In this document: positions 10,364 to 22,900 of the stretch, one piece after another
How the letters are laid out: every line of letters starts with the position of its first letter
Numbering within the stretch: position 1 is the first letter of the stretch
Translations under genes and position numbers: made by a program
Notes under the pieces: generated by a model
The model's input: only the letters and a program-made list of their open reading frames with translations
Told to the model about the DNA's origin: nothing
Databases searched by the model: none
Origin: Prostheceraeus crozeri
Lineage: Eukaryota; Platyhelminthes; Polycladida; Euryleptidae
NCBI GenBank assembly: GCA_907163375.1
Contig: CAJQUW010006373.1
Coordinates: 124,001-188,000, forward strand
DNA length: 64,000 bases
Direction of reading: 5' to 3'

Positions 10364-13300
10364 CATATGCAAGTAGGCCTATATCGAGACGGTATCGTAA
10401 TACAATATAGAGTAAAAAAATAAAGAAAAATTTCGAAAAGTGTGTGAAAATCCATTCATTTCCACTGGCTGAGTGTGCGATAACTGCTAAATTAATATTG
10501 GAATATCTATAACTAACCACTAAAAAGACAACTGCAGTATGGGACAATTTATTACACTCAGTCATGATTTTCTCGTGCATTTACCCTTTTAAGTTTAGGA
10601 TCGAATTCACAACTTATGCAATGCGAATATTCTGCTTTGTCATTAATAGTATTAGAATAGTGCATTGTTACTGAGATGAAAGAAAATTCCTTTCATAATT
10701 AAATGATGTCTACCGTCAAACATAGAAAAGATACAATATTCATGATATGCAGATATGGCGAAAACCACTAATTGTATTAGATAACATAACGGAATCACCA
10801 AATATTACGCCAGCTTTCTTAGGAAATATAGTCATGCATGAGATAAGTTACCGTGCTTCAGAGCACTTCTTTTGGCAAAAGTTCATCAGATTTCATAGTC
10901 TAAAACTTAAAATGTGATAAGCGTACTTGGTTTAACCATGGTTCCTAATGGTTCCCAAGACCATGAAAAGGTCTTGCAAAATGCTTGTCTGGATGTAAGA
11001 AACATCAAGAAGAAAACGACGGACATTGTTCAGCTGTCATGACTCATGACTCATGATCTGCATACATGCAGCTTCACAAAAACCGCCCTCTCTTCGAAAC
11101 ATCTTGGCGACGTCCCTGAAATACATGTACATTTGCATCAAAGTTTGATCCCACAGAAGGTTCTCTAATGCAGCCCACCGGTATATGCAGAGGCGCCGCA
11201 ACGAATTTTTCCTAAATGGGGGTCCGACAAATTTTCTAATAAAGTATCGCAAAAAATCAATCCATGATATTTTATGAAATATTGCGTAATTGCCTCCCAA
11301 CACTGATCATGCAGAACCGTTTCTAGTTCATTGTTACCAATACTCAACGATTAGTGATTCTCACTTTGCGCCACACATGTAGTTTTGAGAAAAAACATCA
11401 ATTCCGCCATGAATACTGCATATTTTGCGGGTGAATTACGTGAGATCTTACCCAAACATCCTTATGTTCCAAAGATACACGTACATGACTGGTTGTCTTT
11501 AAAGATAGGTGATATGACTCTTGTAACGCTGAGGTTGGTGGAATGGATGACTTTGGTTCTGATGTCAGAGGCTTTTAGGAAAACTTTGTTCCCCTTCACA
11601 AAGGAAATAATAGTTGTAAAGTTATTTATTTTATGCAAAGAGAAATATCTAAAGCAACAATAAGTGCCAAACAATCTTTTACATGTAAGCTCGGTGACCA
11701 CTTGATCTACTTTGATAAGCTAAGAATTAATTTCGACCCATTGTATTAGAATTCACCTTTTAGAATTATATTTGTATGCATACTGAGGAATCTCACTCCA
11801 AATTTACACATATTTTTCATTTTTTCAATGTGACGAAAACATCAGTTGCTTTTCGGTGAAGACTTTATTTGAATGGAGATAATGGAATGACAGTATGAAT
11901 AAATGCAGCATGTGCTCTATAAGTACTGGTATTAAGTTGGCACACTAGGTGCTACCCATGTAATGCGATGACGCGCTAAGACGTAACAATGACACCACAT
12001 TTCTTGACTTATCCATGACTTATCTCATAAGACACCCTCACTCTCGGAATCAAAATCTTTATTAACATTACCATTTGCGAGTGCTAAGTTGAGTAAAGTA
12101 AAACGAAGAGGATGAAGGATTAGTAGAAATTCCAGATACGTTTGTTTATCACAGCATGGTAGATGCTGTATCCCGTAGATGCATGGAGATGCATGGAGCC
12201 CCGTAGATGCTGTGCCCCTGGGTATATGTATTTTCCATCAAAGTGTTGCCGAACTTGCATTAATTATTCACCATCTTAAATATCTTACATGTATAATAAA
12301 TAGGAAAGTTTCGTGTACGCTTTTGCTCAAATGCAATGAAATTGTAAGAGACTTTCCGATGCACTCGATATTTTTCTTCTTCGAATTTCGATTCTTTGGT
12401 TGTTTAACAAGTTTTGCGCACGCGTGTGCCTAAAACATTCTGAGGAGTATAGTAACTCAACCATGTATTTACTTTCGCCGCCTCTGCCAGAAAATCCATT
12501 TTACTCGTGCCACCGAATTTGGATTCAGAACCCACATCATTCGGTGCAACTTAAAGTTTATTTCAAGATCCAGTCTCCATTGACTTTTCTCTTATTTCGC
12601 ATTCATCATTTTAATTGTGTGAAGCGATATACGCGAACTGCAATATCAAAAAGAGCTTGAATGATAAAAGTCCGTAAACAGATACAGTTGAATTTGCATA
12701 TTGATATAGCTGCTCGATAGGTGAATATATTTTTTGTGACTCGAAACTCGTGAACTTGGACGATGTATCCCTGACATGAAACTTTGGGTTCATAACGGTC
12801 TGAAAGATACTACTACAGCCTTATTTTGAAATAATTGGAGGAGAAGGTAATTACTGTAATAGGCCTATCTATTTCTATGTAGCTGTAGGTTTGCGAAAAA
12901 AAGTTCTTGGTTCTCAATAAAAAAAATAGCCTACTGAGAAATTAACTCAGTAAAAAATGCTTCAAAGAATCAAAGTCCTGTATTCAGTGAAAGCCAATTT
13001 GAATTGCATGTTTAATCATTTGAATTTCTTATTTTCTCCCGGGCTGGAATGTGATTCTCTTAACTTTTTACGATGAAAGACGATCAATACTTTGTGCGAT
13101 GGTGGAGCTTAGTTGAGACACTCTCGGTGATCGATCAACTTTGAGTTTGATGATTGAATTAATCGATTCGAATTTACGAATTGCAATTATTTCACAAGTC
13201 TCTGTACAATTCTCAATGTCACACTTAAATCTATCTTCTGAAAAGTTTACAATGAACGAAATGAATAAACGCTCAATCAAACTGCCATATAAAAAATGCA

Positions 13301-14953
13301 CGTAACAAGACTTGAACTCAAGACCATAAGTTTTTTAGTCGACATGCTGTTCCGACCAATTGAAGGTCAATCTCATGGAGCACATATACATGTATACGTT
13401 TTAAGGCAAATACAAGTCCATGTAATTTGATTTTTCAGAACTCTTTCTTATCTTCTTTTAGGGTAAAAATGGTATAAATGTAAAAATATGCTGTGACGTT
13501 CTTCATGAATATGTTTTAGCATTTACGTCAGTTGGCTACAGAGGAAATGTATATATAACATTAAACTTTCTCGGCAATTTTCATCCTCTTCCAATAGTAG
13601 AATAACGCAATAATTATATATTCTTACATTGAAATAAAATAGCTCATTCAATAAAAATTCAGTCGGCGGAATGTTGCCAAAAAAAATAGCGGACGCGAAA
13701 ATTTATCAGTGGGCTTCGGCGATGTACAATCGTTTGTTATTAACTCGGTTGAATATTTTGCGGCACCATCGGCTTGATTTTCTGCCGGTTCAATTTTCAA
13801 TTAATGTTAATTGGGCTCTAAAACATTAATAGAAAAAGGCAGTATTTTTGCTGCAACATAAAAATTTGCTTGACATGCTCTTGTCATCATGGTTTTTTTG
13901 TGTAAAAACTATGACATCATTAAAAAGTTTGAGCAGTTTATGGGGCATGCATTTGTTTCTTAAAATCTCGTATTTTACCAATTAAAACATACCTACATGT
14001 AACTGATGTCACATTCCTTCGATTATTTCACTTAATCAAGACTTTCACAATAACCATTGATTCGGTAAGAATAATGCAGATGCATCTCAAGCATGATTAA
14101 TTCGATTTACACCCCGATTACTATTAATGACTTACATGGTAGACCCAGTTGAACAGTGATATGAAATTCTTGCATTGTTTTGATTATCAAGAATAGGCGT
14201 GGTTTGCGCAATCTATTCTTTGATCAAAGTAGTACAGGAGGAACACTGCTTGTAAGGTTTTGACTTCTGGGCCTTCGTCCAATCTGCACTGTTAAAAAAA
14301 AGTCCTCGAACATTTTTTTCTCTTTTTCTGCAGCGATTTTTATAGATTCTAGCAATAGGTTAACGTTTCTTTTTGGCACAATTGTAGCACATACCCGGAA
14401 TTCTCTCTCAGTCTTACGAATTTTCAAAAATACCTGCTTCCCTACCTGTTGGGTCCTAATTAATTTACAACAACGGGTTGTGTTATTCTAAGCTCCCTCC
14501 TGACTATCTTACAGCATAAACATTTAATATATAGCTGAGATAGATAGCGATCTGCTTCATCTGATGATGCAGAAACGGTTAAGAAAGATACAAAAATGAA
14601 GTCAGAAATCAGCTGAGTTATTAGAAAATCAGCTACGTTTTGCGATTTTCCTCTTTCAAACTTGAAAATCGTCGGTTTTGAAATGAGTCGAAATGTTTTG
14701 TCAACGTGATAATAATTTAAGATATTATATTTCTGTCTTCATAAGAAAAGAAATGCGCATGTTTATTTCCAATTGTTTCCAGCTTAGTGATATAATTTAA
14801 AACTTCCCTAAAATATGTTTTGATCCTTGATCATTTTAAATATTATCAATTTATAAGGTAATATTAAAAAATGTTGTGCCTGAAACTCGAACCTAAGTCT
14901 TTCACCTGATTCCTCAGTAGCAGACAACAGCTGACTCTGGCTGTTATCGCTGG
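10364..14953. other. Unassigned intergenic sequence
   Basis: No supported gene. Small items only: a hAT-end-like string CAGAGGCGCCGC near 11,188 without a partner, weak tRNA-like B-box strings on the minus strand near 13,310 and 14,890, and a hammerhead-core-like string at 14,561-14,576. The remainder is AT-rich with chance open frames. Confidence 0.45.
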
Positions 14954-15329
14954 GTTAATGATCATTTCCAAAAGAGCCAAAAATGATCCAAAAAGGCCAA
15001 AATATAAAAGAGCCAAAAATGTCACAGAATTAAGCCGATTACCCAAAAGAGCCAAACATAAGCTGATCACACCAGTCTACAACTACACTATCAGTTTCAT
15101 TACTATAGCTATCGATGCCACTCCTCCACAGCAATTCAAATCCACAAAATGATCGGTGCAGTAGCGCAGAATATTTCGGTAATGAAACTGATAGTGCAGT
15201 TGTAGACTGGTGTGATGAGCCTAAGTTTGGCTCTTTTGGGTAATCGTCTTAATTCTGTGACTTTTTCGGCTCTTTTATATTTTGGCTTTTTTGGGATCAC
15301 TTTTGGCTCTTTTGGTAATGATCATTAAC
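14954..15329. mobile_element. Foldback element with ~150-bp arms
   Basis: The left arm (14954-15103) and right arm (15179-15329) are inverted copies with about 90% match, separated by a 75-bp spacer. Both outer ends are GTTAATGATCATT or its complement. Each arm carries several copies of an AAAAGAGCCAAAA-type motif. There is no coding capacity. It is a foldback or long-inverted-repeat MITE of undetermined superfamily. Confidence 0.75.
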
Positions 15330-16542
15330 CTCATTCCTACAGAGATCTCGAATTTGTGCTGTGTCGTTTTCACCTGAGAGAAATGCAAGTTTTAGCGAGT
15401 ACGATTCCGATTAATCTGAATCGGAAGAAATCTCAGACGACGACACTCCGACTGACAATTCTTTATGGTCAGACAGTGTCCAACTTCATCGGCCTTTCCC
15501 TTTCACCGGTCAGTCTGGTATTTCTCAACATTTTGAGACAGAAATAGACTGTTCAAGAAAACTTCGTAAGGATACAAAGCACGCATGCGGCGGTGTCCCT
15601 CTGTGTGCTGCGCCCTGTTTCGAGGAGTTCATGCCAAGAGCACGTTTTGAAACTTTTGCGTTTTGTCGTCACTATGCACATTGATTTGCATTGTTGAATT
15701 GATTTACAAGAGGGATTTTGGATAGCAGAAGTAGCAAGTTAGTCTATTTGCAGTTTGTAACTTATTAAGTAAACTGAAATGATGTACAACAGTTAAGGTA
15801 AATACAGTTTTTCTTACTTAAATTTGAGATTTGCTAACCAAAAAGATGAAAAAAGTAGAAAAATGATTGGAGAACGGTTCCTTGAAATGTAGTCGCGGTA
15901 AAGAATAACCATTTTGCGGATAACGATTATTTCGGCTTTGCTAACACGAACACTGACATCGAAATTGTCTGTCGGTAAAGGTTGACTCGCCTAAGAATGA
16001 CGAAATAGTCGTCATTGGTACTACAAACACTGACACTGAATTTTGACTTCGGTGTGAGAAATTAAACATCAAATGACAAATATCTCGTGTTTGGTAACTT
16101 AAGGGTTAATGCAATTACTTAATTAATTGCGATTAATTTCTTATGCTGCAGTGCAAACCAATTTTAATTTGGCATGTCCTCCAAGCGGATAGCACAAAGG
16201 TTAATAACCAAATTATCACTTCATCACTTCGTGATGGTGATGCATCTACTTGCATCGGGTCATGTAATGTTCAATATGTAGGCTGAAAAATAGGGCATGT
16301 CGTATACACATACGCATCCGTTGTCTTCTTATACACTTCCTATAAATTATCTACGAATATATAAGCAAACAACTATAACTATGTTTGCTCTGTTATAAAT
16401 TCATTTAATCCATTCTTACATTCTTATGGCTCCGGCAAATATTAAATATAAATCATTCAAGCTTCAATATGGCATTCTGAATTCTTTCTTCTTGCGAAAA
16501 AATGACGCCCCACACTTCCTTCCTCATATCAACTATGAGCGG
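15330..16542. other. Unassigned intergenic sequence
   Basis: No gene, element terminus or RNA was supported. Open frames are short and lack family motifs. Confidence 0.5.
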
Positions 16543-16544
16543 TA

Positions 16545-16740
16545 CACTATAAACTGTAATAGGCACACTAATAGGCACCAAACCAAATGTTTGTTTATCC
16601 AATGACATCGAAGGAAAAATCAATGGGCACGAACTCGGCACTATGAATTGCGTGCCTACTCGTGCCTTGTGTTGGTTAGAATTGATGCCTAAATTTCGTG
16701 CCTAATTCATGCGAAATTTCGTGCCCTAGAGTTTACAGTG
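16545..16740. mobile_element. 196-bp MITE with TA target sites
   Basis: The inverted ends begin CACTATAAACTGTA on the left and, on the complementary strand of the right end, CACTGTAAACTCTA, each flanked by TA (16543-16544 and 16741-16742). This fits a Tc1/mariner-type MITE. The interior repeats GTGCCTA/GGCAC motifs several times. No coding capacity. Confidence 0.6.
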
Positions 16741-16742
16741 TA

Positions 16743-18364
16743 GGCGAGAGTTAGTGTTTTCAGGGCCCCATCTCCTGTCCCATCGCTGTCCAATTCCACA
16801 TTCCATAATTACACAGCTTCGTGTCAACGAGAGACCGTAGGTAGAGTTTGAATAGTCAAATTAAATTTATAGTAGGCCTATGCGTTTTATAAATATTCAT
16901 GACATCAATAATGACATTCGCACATTGTTTACTGCAAAAATATATGATTTACTTTCTCTATCGCTAAAATTTGGAAAAATTTCAAGAAATTGAGTATTTT
17001 GCAGACATGCAACTCAATCAACAGAAATAACATGTTATCGAAATTACAGGTGCTTTGTTTTACTTATCATAGCTGCTCTTGAGGCTGTCGACGCATTTAA
17101 CACCATCACAGCTGAGGCCAGTTTTGTCCCCTCACACATTTAATAACGAAGGATGAATGAAATGTCATGTTAATAATCGATGATGAAATTCAAGTTTTGA
17201 TCATGCATTGGTCATCCATCATTTACGCACCAGAGCTTATACATGTTTAGACTTGAAATTGCTCTTGCTCCACTTCTTATAATTATTTTATTGATGAGTG
17301 ACATAATTCAATAGGCTACAGTATGCCTCAATTGGATAATGAATGTCAACTTCGTGAGTGGTGGAAAGAGTGAAGAATTTTGATATTGAACTCTATTGTT
17401 GTAATTCACTTCGGTCAAAATGCATTGACCATCATCAGAGAGACTGACCACAGATTCAAAATTCGTATTGGCATGCACAACAGCTTTCAAAAAGTATAGA
17501 AATGTAGAAATATTGTACAAAAACACCTTAATAGCAGCAAACAGGTATAGAAATAGGGAAGAGAAATATCAACACATAAATTAATATGACAAAGGTTGCT
17601 GGGCTGCATTTTGACAATATGGATAATTCACTTGACTGGATGCAAAAGACATAGCAACACAAAGTATAGCATTACTTCATTAGGAAAAAAAGCAATGCAA
17701 TGTGAATTATGAGTAAACCTATATACATGTAGGTGTATCAGGAAAAATTAATAATTAGAACCTATAAGCATGAACTGACGCTATCAATGCGAAATCTCCA
17801 CAGTTTTCCATTTCAACCAATTGGTACTAATTCTCAGCTTTCATTTATGTCATTAATTAGCACTGGTGGAAAAAGTAAACAAAAATTAGTAGGGATGATA
17901 AATACCTGCTATAATAATGCTATGCGAACTATTCTTTTGTCAGCCAGGTGAATCATCTGTGGATCGACTGATTGTTGTGTTGGTCAATGAATCTGGAAGC
18001 CAATTGAAAAATTATCGCTTCTTTATGATCACATATAGACCTGAGTTTTCAACCAATGAACAAGACAACCGTCAATTTGATAAGGAGCGAAAATGATTTC
18101 TGCAAGAGGGGCTTGAAAATTGTTTGTGACACCTTATCAAGAGAATGAGATAATGAGAATGTCAGATATTTGAAAAATATGGGCGCTCGCGGTTGAGCGT
18201 ATAAAGGAGTTGAGGAAGCAATGAAGAGAGACAAGTTGAACATGTGTCATTTGCTATCGAACATGGGTTTTAGGTGATAAGATGAGTGATTTCATCAATG
18301 GTAAGTTAACTTACCTTCCGCACATGAGGGAATGAGACACGAAATTTGCCTCAGCAGCGAAAGG
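16743..18364. other. Unassigned intergenic sequence
   Basis: AT-rich DNA with no supported gene, RNA or element boundary. Confidence 0.5.
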
Positions 18365-18612
18365 GTTAAGTGATAGGCGACAAAGAGTGCGCGTTAACGG
18401 CAAGTCATCATCATGGACACTCTCGACCAGTGGAGTCCCACAAGGGAGCGCTTTAGGACCTATGCTCTTCTGCAATGCAACCAAAAACATTAGAAATCAA
18501 GCAAGCAACACTCACGTCGCTAAATGCGTTGACGACATCACGCACCTCCATCTTGTGAGAAACGGATCTGGAAATCATCTTCAAGACGAATGGGACGGCT
18601 TAGTAAGCGAAT
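18365..18612 (+). pseudogene. LINE reverse transcriptase fragment
   Basis: An open stretch beginning near 18,365 encodes SDRRQRVRVNGKSSSWTLST, followed by SGVPQGSALGPMLF, the highly conserved block of non-LTR reverse transcriptases. Downstream, KCVDDITHLHLVRNG corresponds to the palm block and has VDD where YxDD is expected. Homology stops near 18,610. This is only the middle of the domain, so it is a dead fragment. It looks like a different family from the LINE piece at 18.9-19.9 kb. Confidence 0.75.
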
Positions 18613-18924
18613 GTCAACCTCCTTCGTTAGAAATTGAGATTATTCTTAAAGTCGAAATTGTGAGCAATTTCAATCTCAATTTCTATTTCAATTTAAATCT
18701 TCCTTTCTTCAACTTATTCTCATACGCTAATTTGACATGTAAACGGAGAATTTTTATAATGTTATGTGTTCACTGATTGCCTTTATGGCTGTTTGAAAAC
18801 CGAAGGTTTTTTGAAATGTGAAAGAGCAAGAAACATCAGGTCTTTTGTCTTCATGGTCTTTACTTGTTCATATTGTTTCATTTTACTCCATCATCTCCTA
18901 TATTATTTGGCAATTCATTTAATG

Positions 18925-19910
18925 TGTCGGCATCACAAGGTGTTCAATTCAGTGGGCACACTTCCAGTATCCGCCACTGTACTGATGTCCTACGATTTTA
19001 GGCTCCTTGTTAGGGTCCTACTTGTTCCATGCATATTGTTTTGACCTCCATCCGATTTATGATGTTCATCATGCAATATGCAGACCATATCTGCGAGATG
19101 ATTACAGTCGAACAACAATGGCAGCCTTCTTGCATCTCGAGTTTGGCAGAATATGAACTCAGCAACATCCGTCAATGTGGAATTTCAAACGGCCTTGCCT
19201 TCAATGACTAAAAATCTTTTGAACTGTGTTTACAAAGAAGAATTCTGACGTTACCGAGCTTACTTTGTCCATCAGGAAGGTTTCTGAATTCAAGCTTTTG
19301 GCTGTCATTTGGTCAAGTCATGGCAAAGTCATTTTCGTGTTTTGGAGTCCTGCTGTGCAAGGCGACTTTACTTTCTCCACCTTTTAAAACCAGTTCTCAA
19401 TCATGACGAACTCTGGAAAGTTCATGAGACTATGATCGAAAGTGTTCTACTTTAATGTTCTCCTCTCTTCGGTTCTTTGGATTTCAAAAGTATGCAAATT
19501 ATAGGCCTAAAGAGACTGTGGCGACGAGCTCGACGAATTATTTGCCCAAAACTCTGCAACTGTACAGTCGAAGTAGACAACAATATCCAAGAAAAACGAC
19601 TGAGACTGATCAGAGGACTTTTTTCTTCGGCGTAATGTCTGACTCATCCTCTCCATTCCATTGTCCACCCATTGCAGAACGACCGCGTCGCTGTCTCTTT
19701 CTCACATACAAGCAGACATACCGTAGAAGCTGCTTTACTGTGCTTTCAACTATTGTGTACAATGACTTACTTCGTGATATGATATATGATAACGCTCTTG
19801 CAATTCTCTTGTCAAAATCTCTAATGGCACTGGATGCAACAGCATTACCATTCCGATTTTCACTTTCATAAATAAAAGGCATTATTATTATTATTATTAT
19901 TATTATTCCT
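18925..19910 (+). mobile_element. 3' LINE fragment with (ATT)n tail
   Basis: Split across frames, the sequence encodes the end of a reverse transcriptase. YADHICEM appears near 19,075, matching YADDICEI of the LINE at 46.6-50.4 kb, then a CLQRRILTLPSL segment, then a C-terminal tail ending in HFHK-like residues just before 19,870. It is followed by AATAAAAGGC and an (ATT)n run at about 19,882-19,908, the expected 3' tail. Several frameshifts are present and the catalytic D is H, so it is inactive. It is related to, but diverged from, the 46.6-kb LINE. Confidence 0.7.
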
Positions 19911-22900
19911 TCATGAATATTTATGAATGAATGAACGTTTATATTTTCATAAAAATGAAAATTTAAGTTACAGTTGGAAAGTTACATTCTTCGTACGTCA
20001 ACTCACATTACAGTTTCTACTATTGAATGAGCGATTTAACAGGAATTCAACATAGAAAATGATTTGAGCAGTTATAAAGAGCAGTGACAAAGGGGTTAGC
20101 TCGAGTGATATCGGTTAGTACGACTTAAAGGAAAATGCAGCTGACCGGAGTAAGTCAGAAATCTTGGGGCAAGACGATGAATAATACTGCTTGGGTCAAG
20201 AATCATTCGTAAAGTTTTCAAGGAAAGCATCTCTCTGTGATTAGATAAATCAGAAAGTGATATTGTTCTCGAAGAAGCACTCGATTTGTGACTCGGATAA
20301 ATAGAAAACGTCTGTTATATTTGAACAAATTTGAAATATACTGCATTTGTACAATAAAGAGCAAATTTTTAATTCATAAATGTTTATTTACTTGATTGGA
20401 AAATAATTCTTATATATACTATATGGAAACAGAATCATAATGGAACTAACTGATAATGAAAAAGGAGCATCAACGCAAAACATGCAAAGTTGACCAAAAT
20501 TTCTGATGACATATAAAACGCGCGTATATTAGCGAGATGAAAACAATAGCTTTTGATGATTACATGTAAAGATTGCTTGAGATTTGCGATTCCCATTCTT
20601 CGTCTCACTCGACTGAATGCATCTCATTTTCTCTGCCAGTGTAGAATGACAATCGTCCAATGAAATCAGATCAAAATCAAGCAGTTTAACATGATACAGC
20701 GGCATTACTTTGTCACGGAACGCAAAATCACATTGGTCCAACAATTGTTTAAAACGCAAAAATCGTTTAACGGCATTTGCAAAATCAAAACCCATGCAGA
20801 ATGATGCAAAATCAACAATTCTCACACCAGAATTGGTGTGTACAATTTAGCGATGTCGAAGGTGTGACGAGCTTTCTCATTAGCGCTCAGTTCGCTGAGA
20901 AATTAACAAATGAAATTAACACTGTTTTGACGATTTTGAAATCTGGAGGAAGATTTGCTGAGATTGTCATTCTTTATTCTACTTCGAGAAATGTATCCCA
21001 ACAACCATACATTAACTTCTCCACTTTCGCCAGCTTCTTGGCCTGTTGCAGCTAGTCTATCTATGGCTATTGTACTGCTTCTCATGGGTAAGTTGGGTTT
21101 AGTAATTTCCATTTGGCAGGGAAGGCAGTGGCACATGCCATGCAGTTTTTCATATATATTTTGCACGCTTCATCATGCGATCATACTCGCATATGTAAAA
21201 TAGAAAACAACTATATTTTGAAATGTACCTATGCCAATATACATCGCAGCTTGGCTGCTTGTCAAGGTATCTATGCATACAACTGATTCTAAAACAATTT
21301 GCATACAAACGTAAATGCATGAGGAGATGAAACTTTAAATTCACTTATACATTAAGGGTAGGGAGAAATTTCTGAACAAATACAGCTTATTTGCGCTCCC
21401 TTTCAAGTTTGGCAAATTATATAGGCCTATGTAATAAAATCAAATTTCAGTTAGATTATTTATATATTGTCATTACTTAAGGTTTCACGGATGACATGAA
21501 TGGCACCGATCATCAGACAGCAATATATAAGAAAGAAGTCAATTTTGCAAAATTATGGTTATACAAATTTCAAATCATTGTCTATGATAGTCTATGTGCA
21601 AGAGTGGACAGCAGACATTTTCATCGATGTCTGCATTTTGACATTATTTCAGTTTTCTTGTTTATAAGTATTTTAGAATTGGCAGTGATGATGTGATATT
21701 TTTCAGATAGACAGACTGCAGTTTCGACTTCCACATGAGTATGGGTTTGTTTTTCGGACTATTCTCCATTTGATATTATATGGAATATTTGTATTTTTCA
21801 GTGACCATATGTATTGTGACAACGTAGTTTCACTTTTGCATCGTACCGGTGTGTTGTTTAATGACTTTTGTGACTATTACATCGACCTTTGAAGTCACCC
21901 TCACACATGCCTAGCAGGTATATTCTTTTGATTTGTAGGTTACTGCATACAAATTCGTTCATATTTTTGAAGCCACGTCTGTGCTACTTCTTGAATGATG
22001 CACATGATAATATAAAGCTGCACTGCGAACTATTTCACGTACTTTTTTGTAGGTTGTAGACACCTTCATTCTATGAATTATATATCATTCCATAAATGTT
22101 ACAGTCTCAAAAATTATGTTTCCTATATCATAGACTGATGAGCATTTCAAAATGAAAAGGTTACATAGGGAAATTGTGCAATAAATTTATCAATATATAA
22201 TTGATTACTCAATAATATCCTTTTAAGCTGTACCGTGTATGAGGAAAAGCTTGATTGCTGTAAAAAGATCACTCAAATTATATTTATAGGCCTACAGAAT
22301 TATGAGCTCATTTTCCTGCGGTTAATCAAATCTGTCACCCTATTTGATAGATTAACTCCCATGAATGGCAAACTCATTAGGGGAAAGTTGTGATTTCTTT
22401 TGTAATTTCATCGAAAAAACATTGCTACCTTTATAAATTTGATGTCTTTGATTCACAAGTATAATGGAACTAGGACATTAACTGAAATCAGAACTTCAAT
22501 TCCATTGAAATCAACTGATATTGAGATATTGATAACTAAATTTTCAGAGGAGTTAACAATAATTTGAAGCAGACTGTTTATATTTGTCCACTCAAAGAAT
22601 CATAAAATATTTGCATTATGAAAAAGATGTCAAGAAGTTCATCCTGCCAGCCAATTTTCATCAAAAAATCGTATCTATCTTGAAGCTCTCAAAGGTCGCG
22701 TTCAATTGTTTACGTGAGGACTACTGGCCAAAGCTAACACCACTTAGGAAAGTGACATATGTCAATTTCATCTATGAAACATCAGGTTTCTCATGATATA
22801 ATCTCCATAAAAATTGAATTACAACTCCAACGGGAATTTTGCAATATAAATTATGGTTATTTGAGGCATTTCGTCAATATACATTGCTCTTTCGTTGCAT

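Noticed and set aside
13297-13375. Possible tRNA or tRNA-derived SINE (minus strand, GAGTTCAAGTC B-box-like string)
   Set aside because: The T-arm and acceptor stem do not pair properly and no A box or SINE tail is clear. A similar weak string near 14,890 also fails to fold.
19882-19908. (ATT)n run as an independent microsatellite
   Set aside because: It directly follows a LINE C-terminal tail and AATAAA-like signal, so it is best read as that element's 3' tail.
20529-20825. 98-residue minus-strand open frame as a host gene
   Set aside because: No recognised domain, no splice or promoter support, and length compatible with chance in AT-rich DNA.
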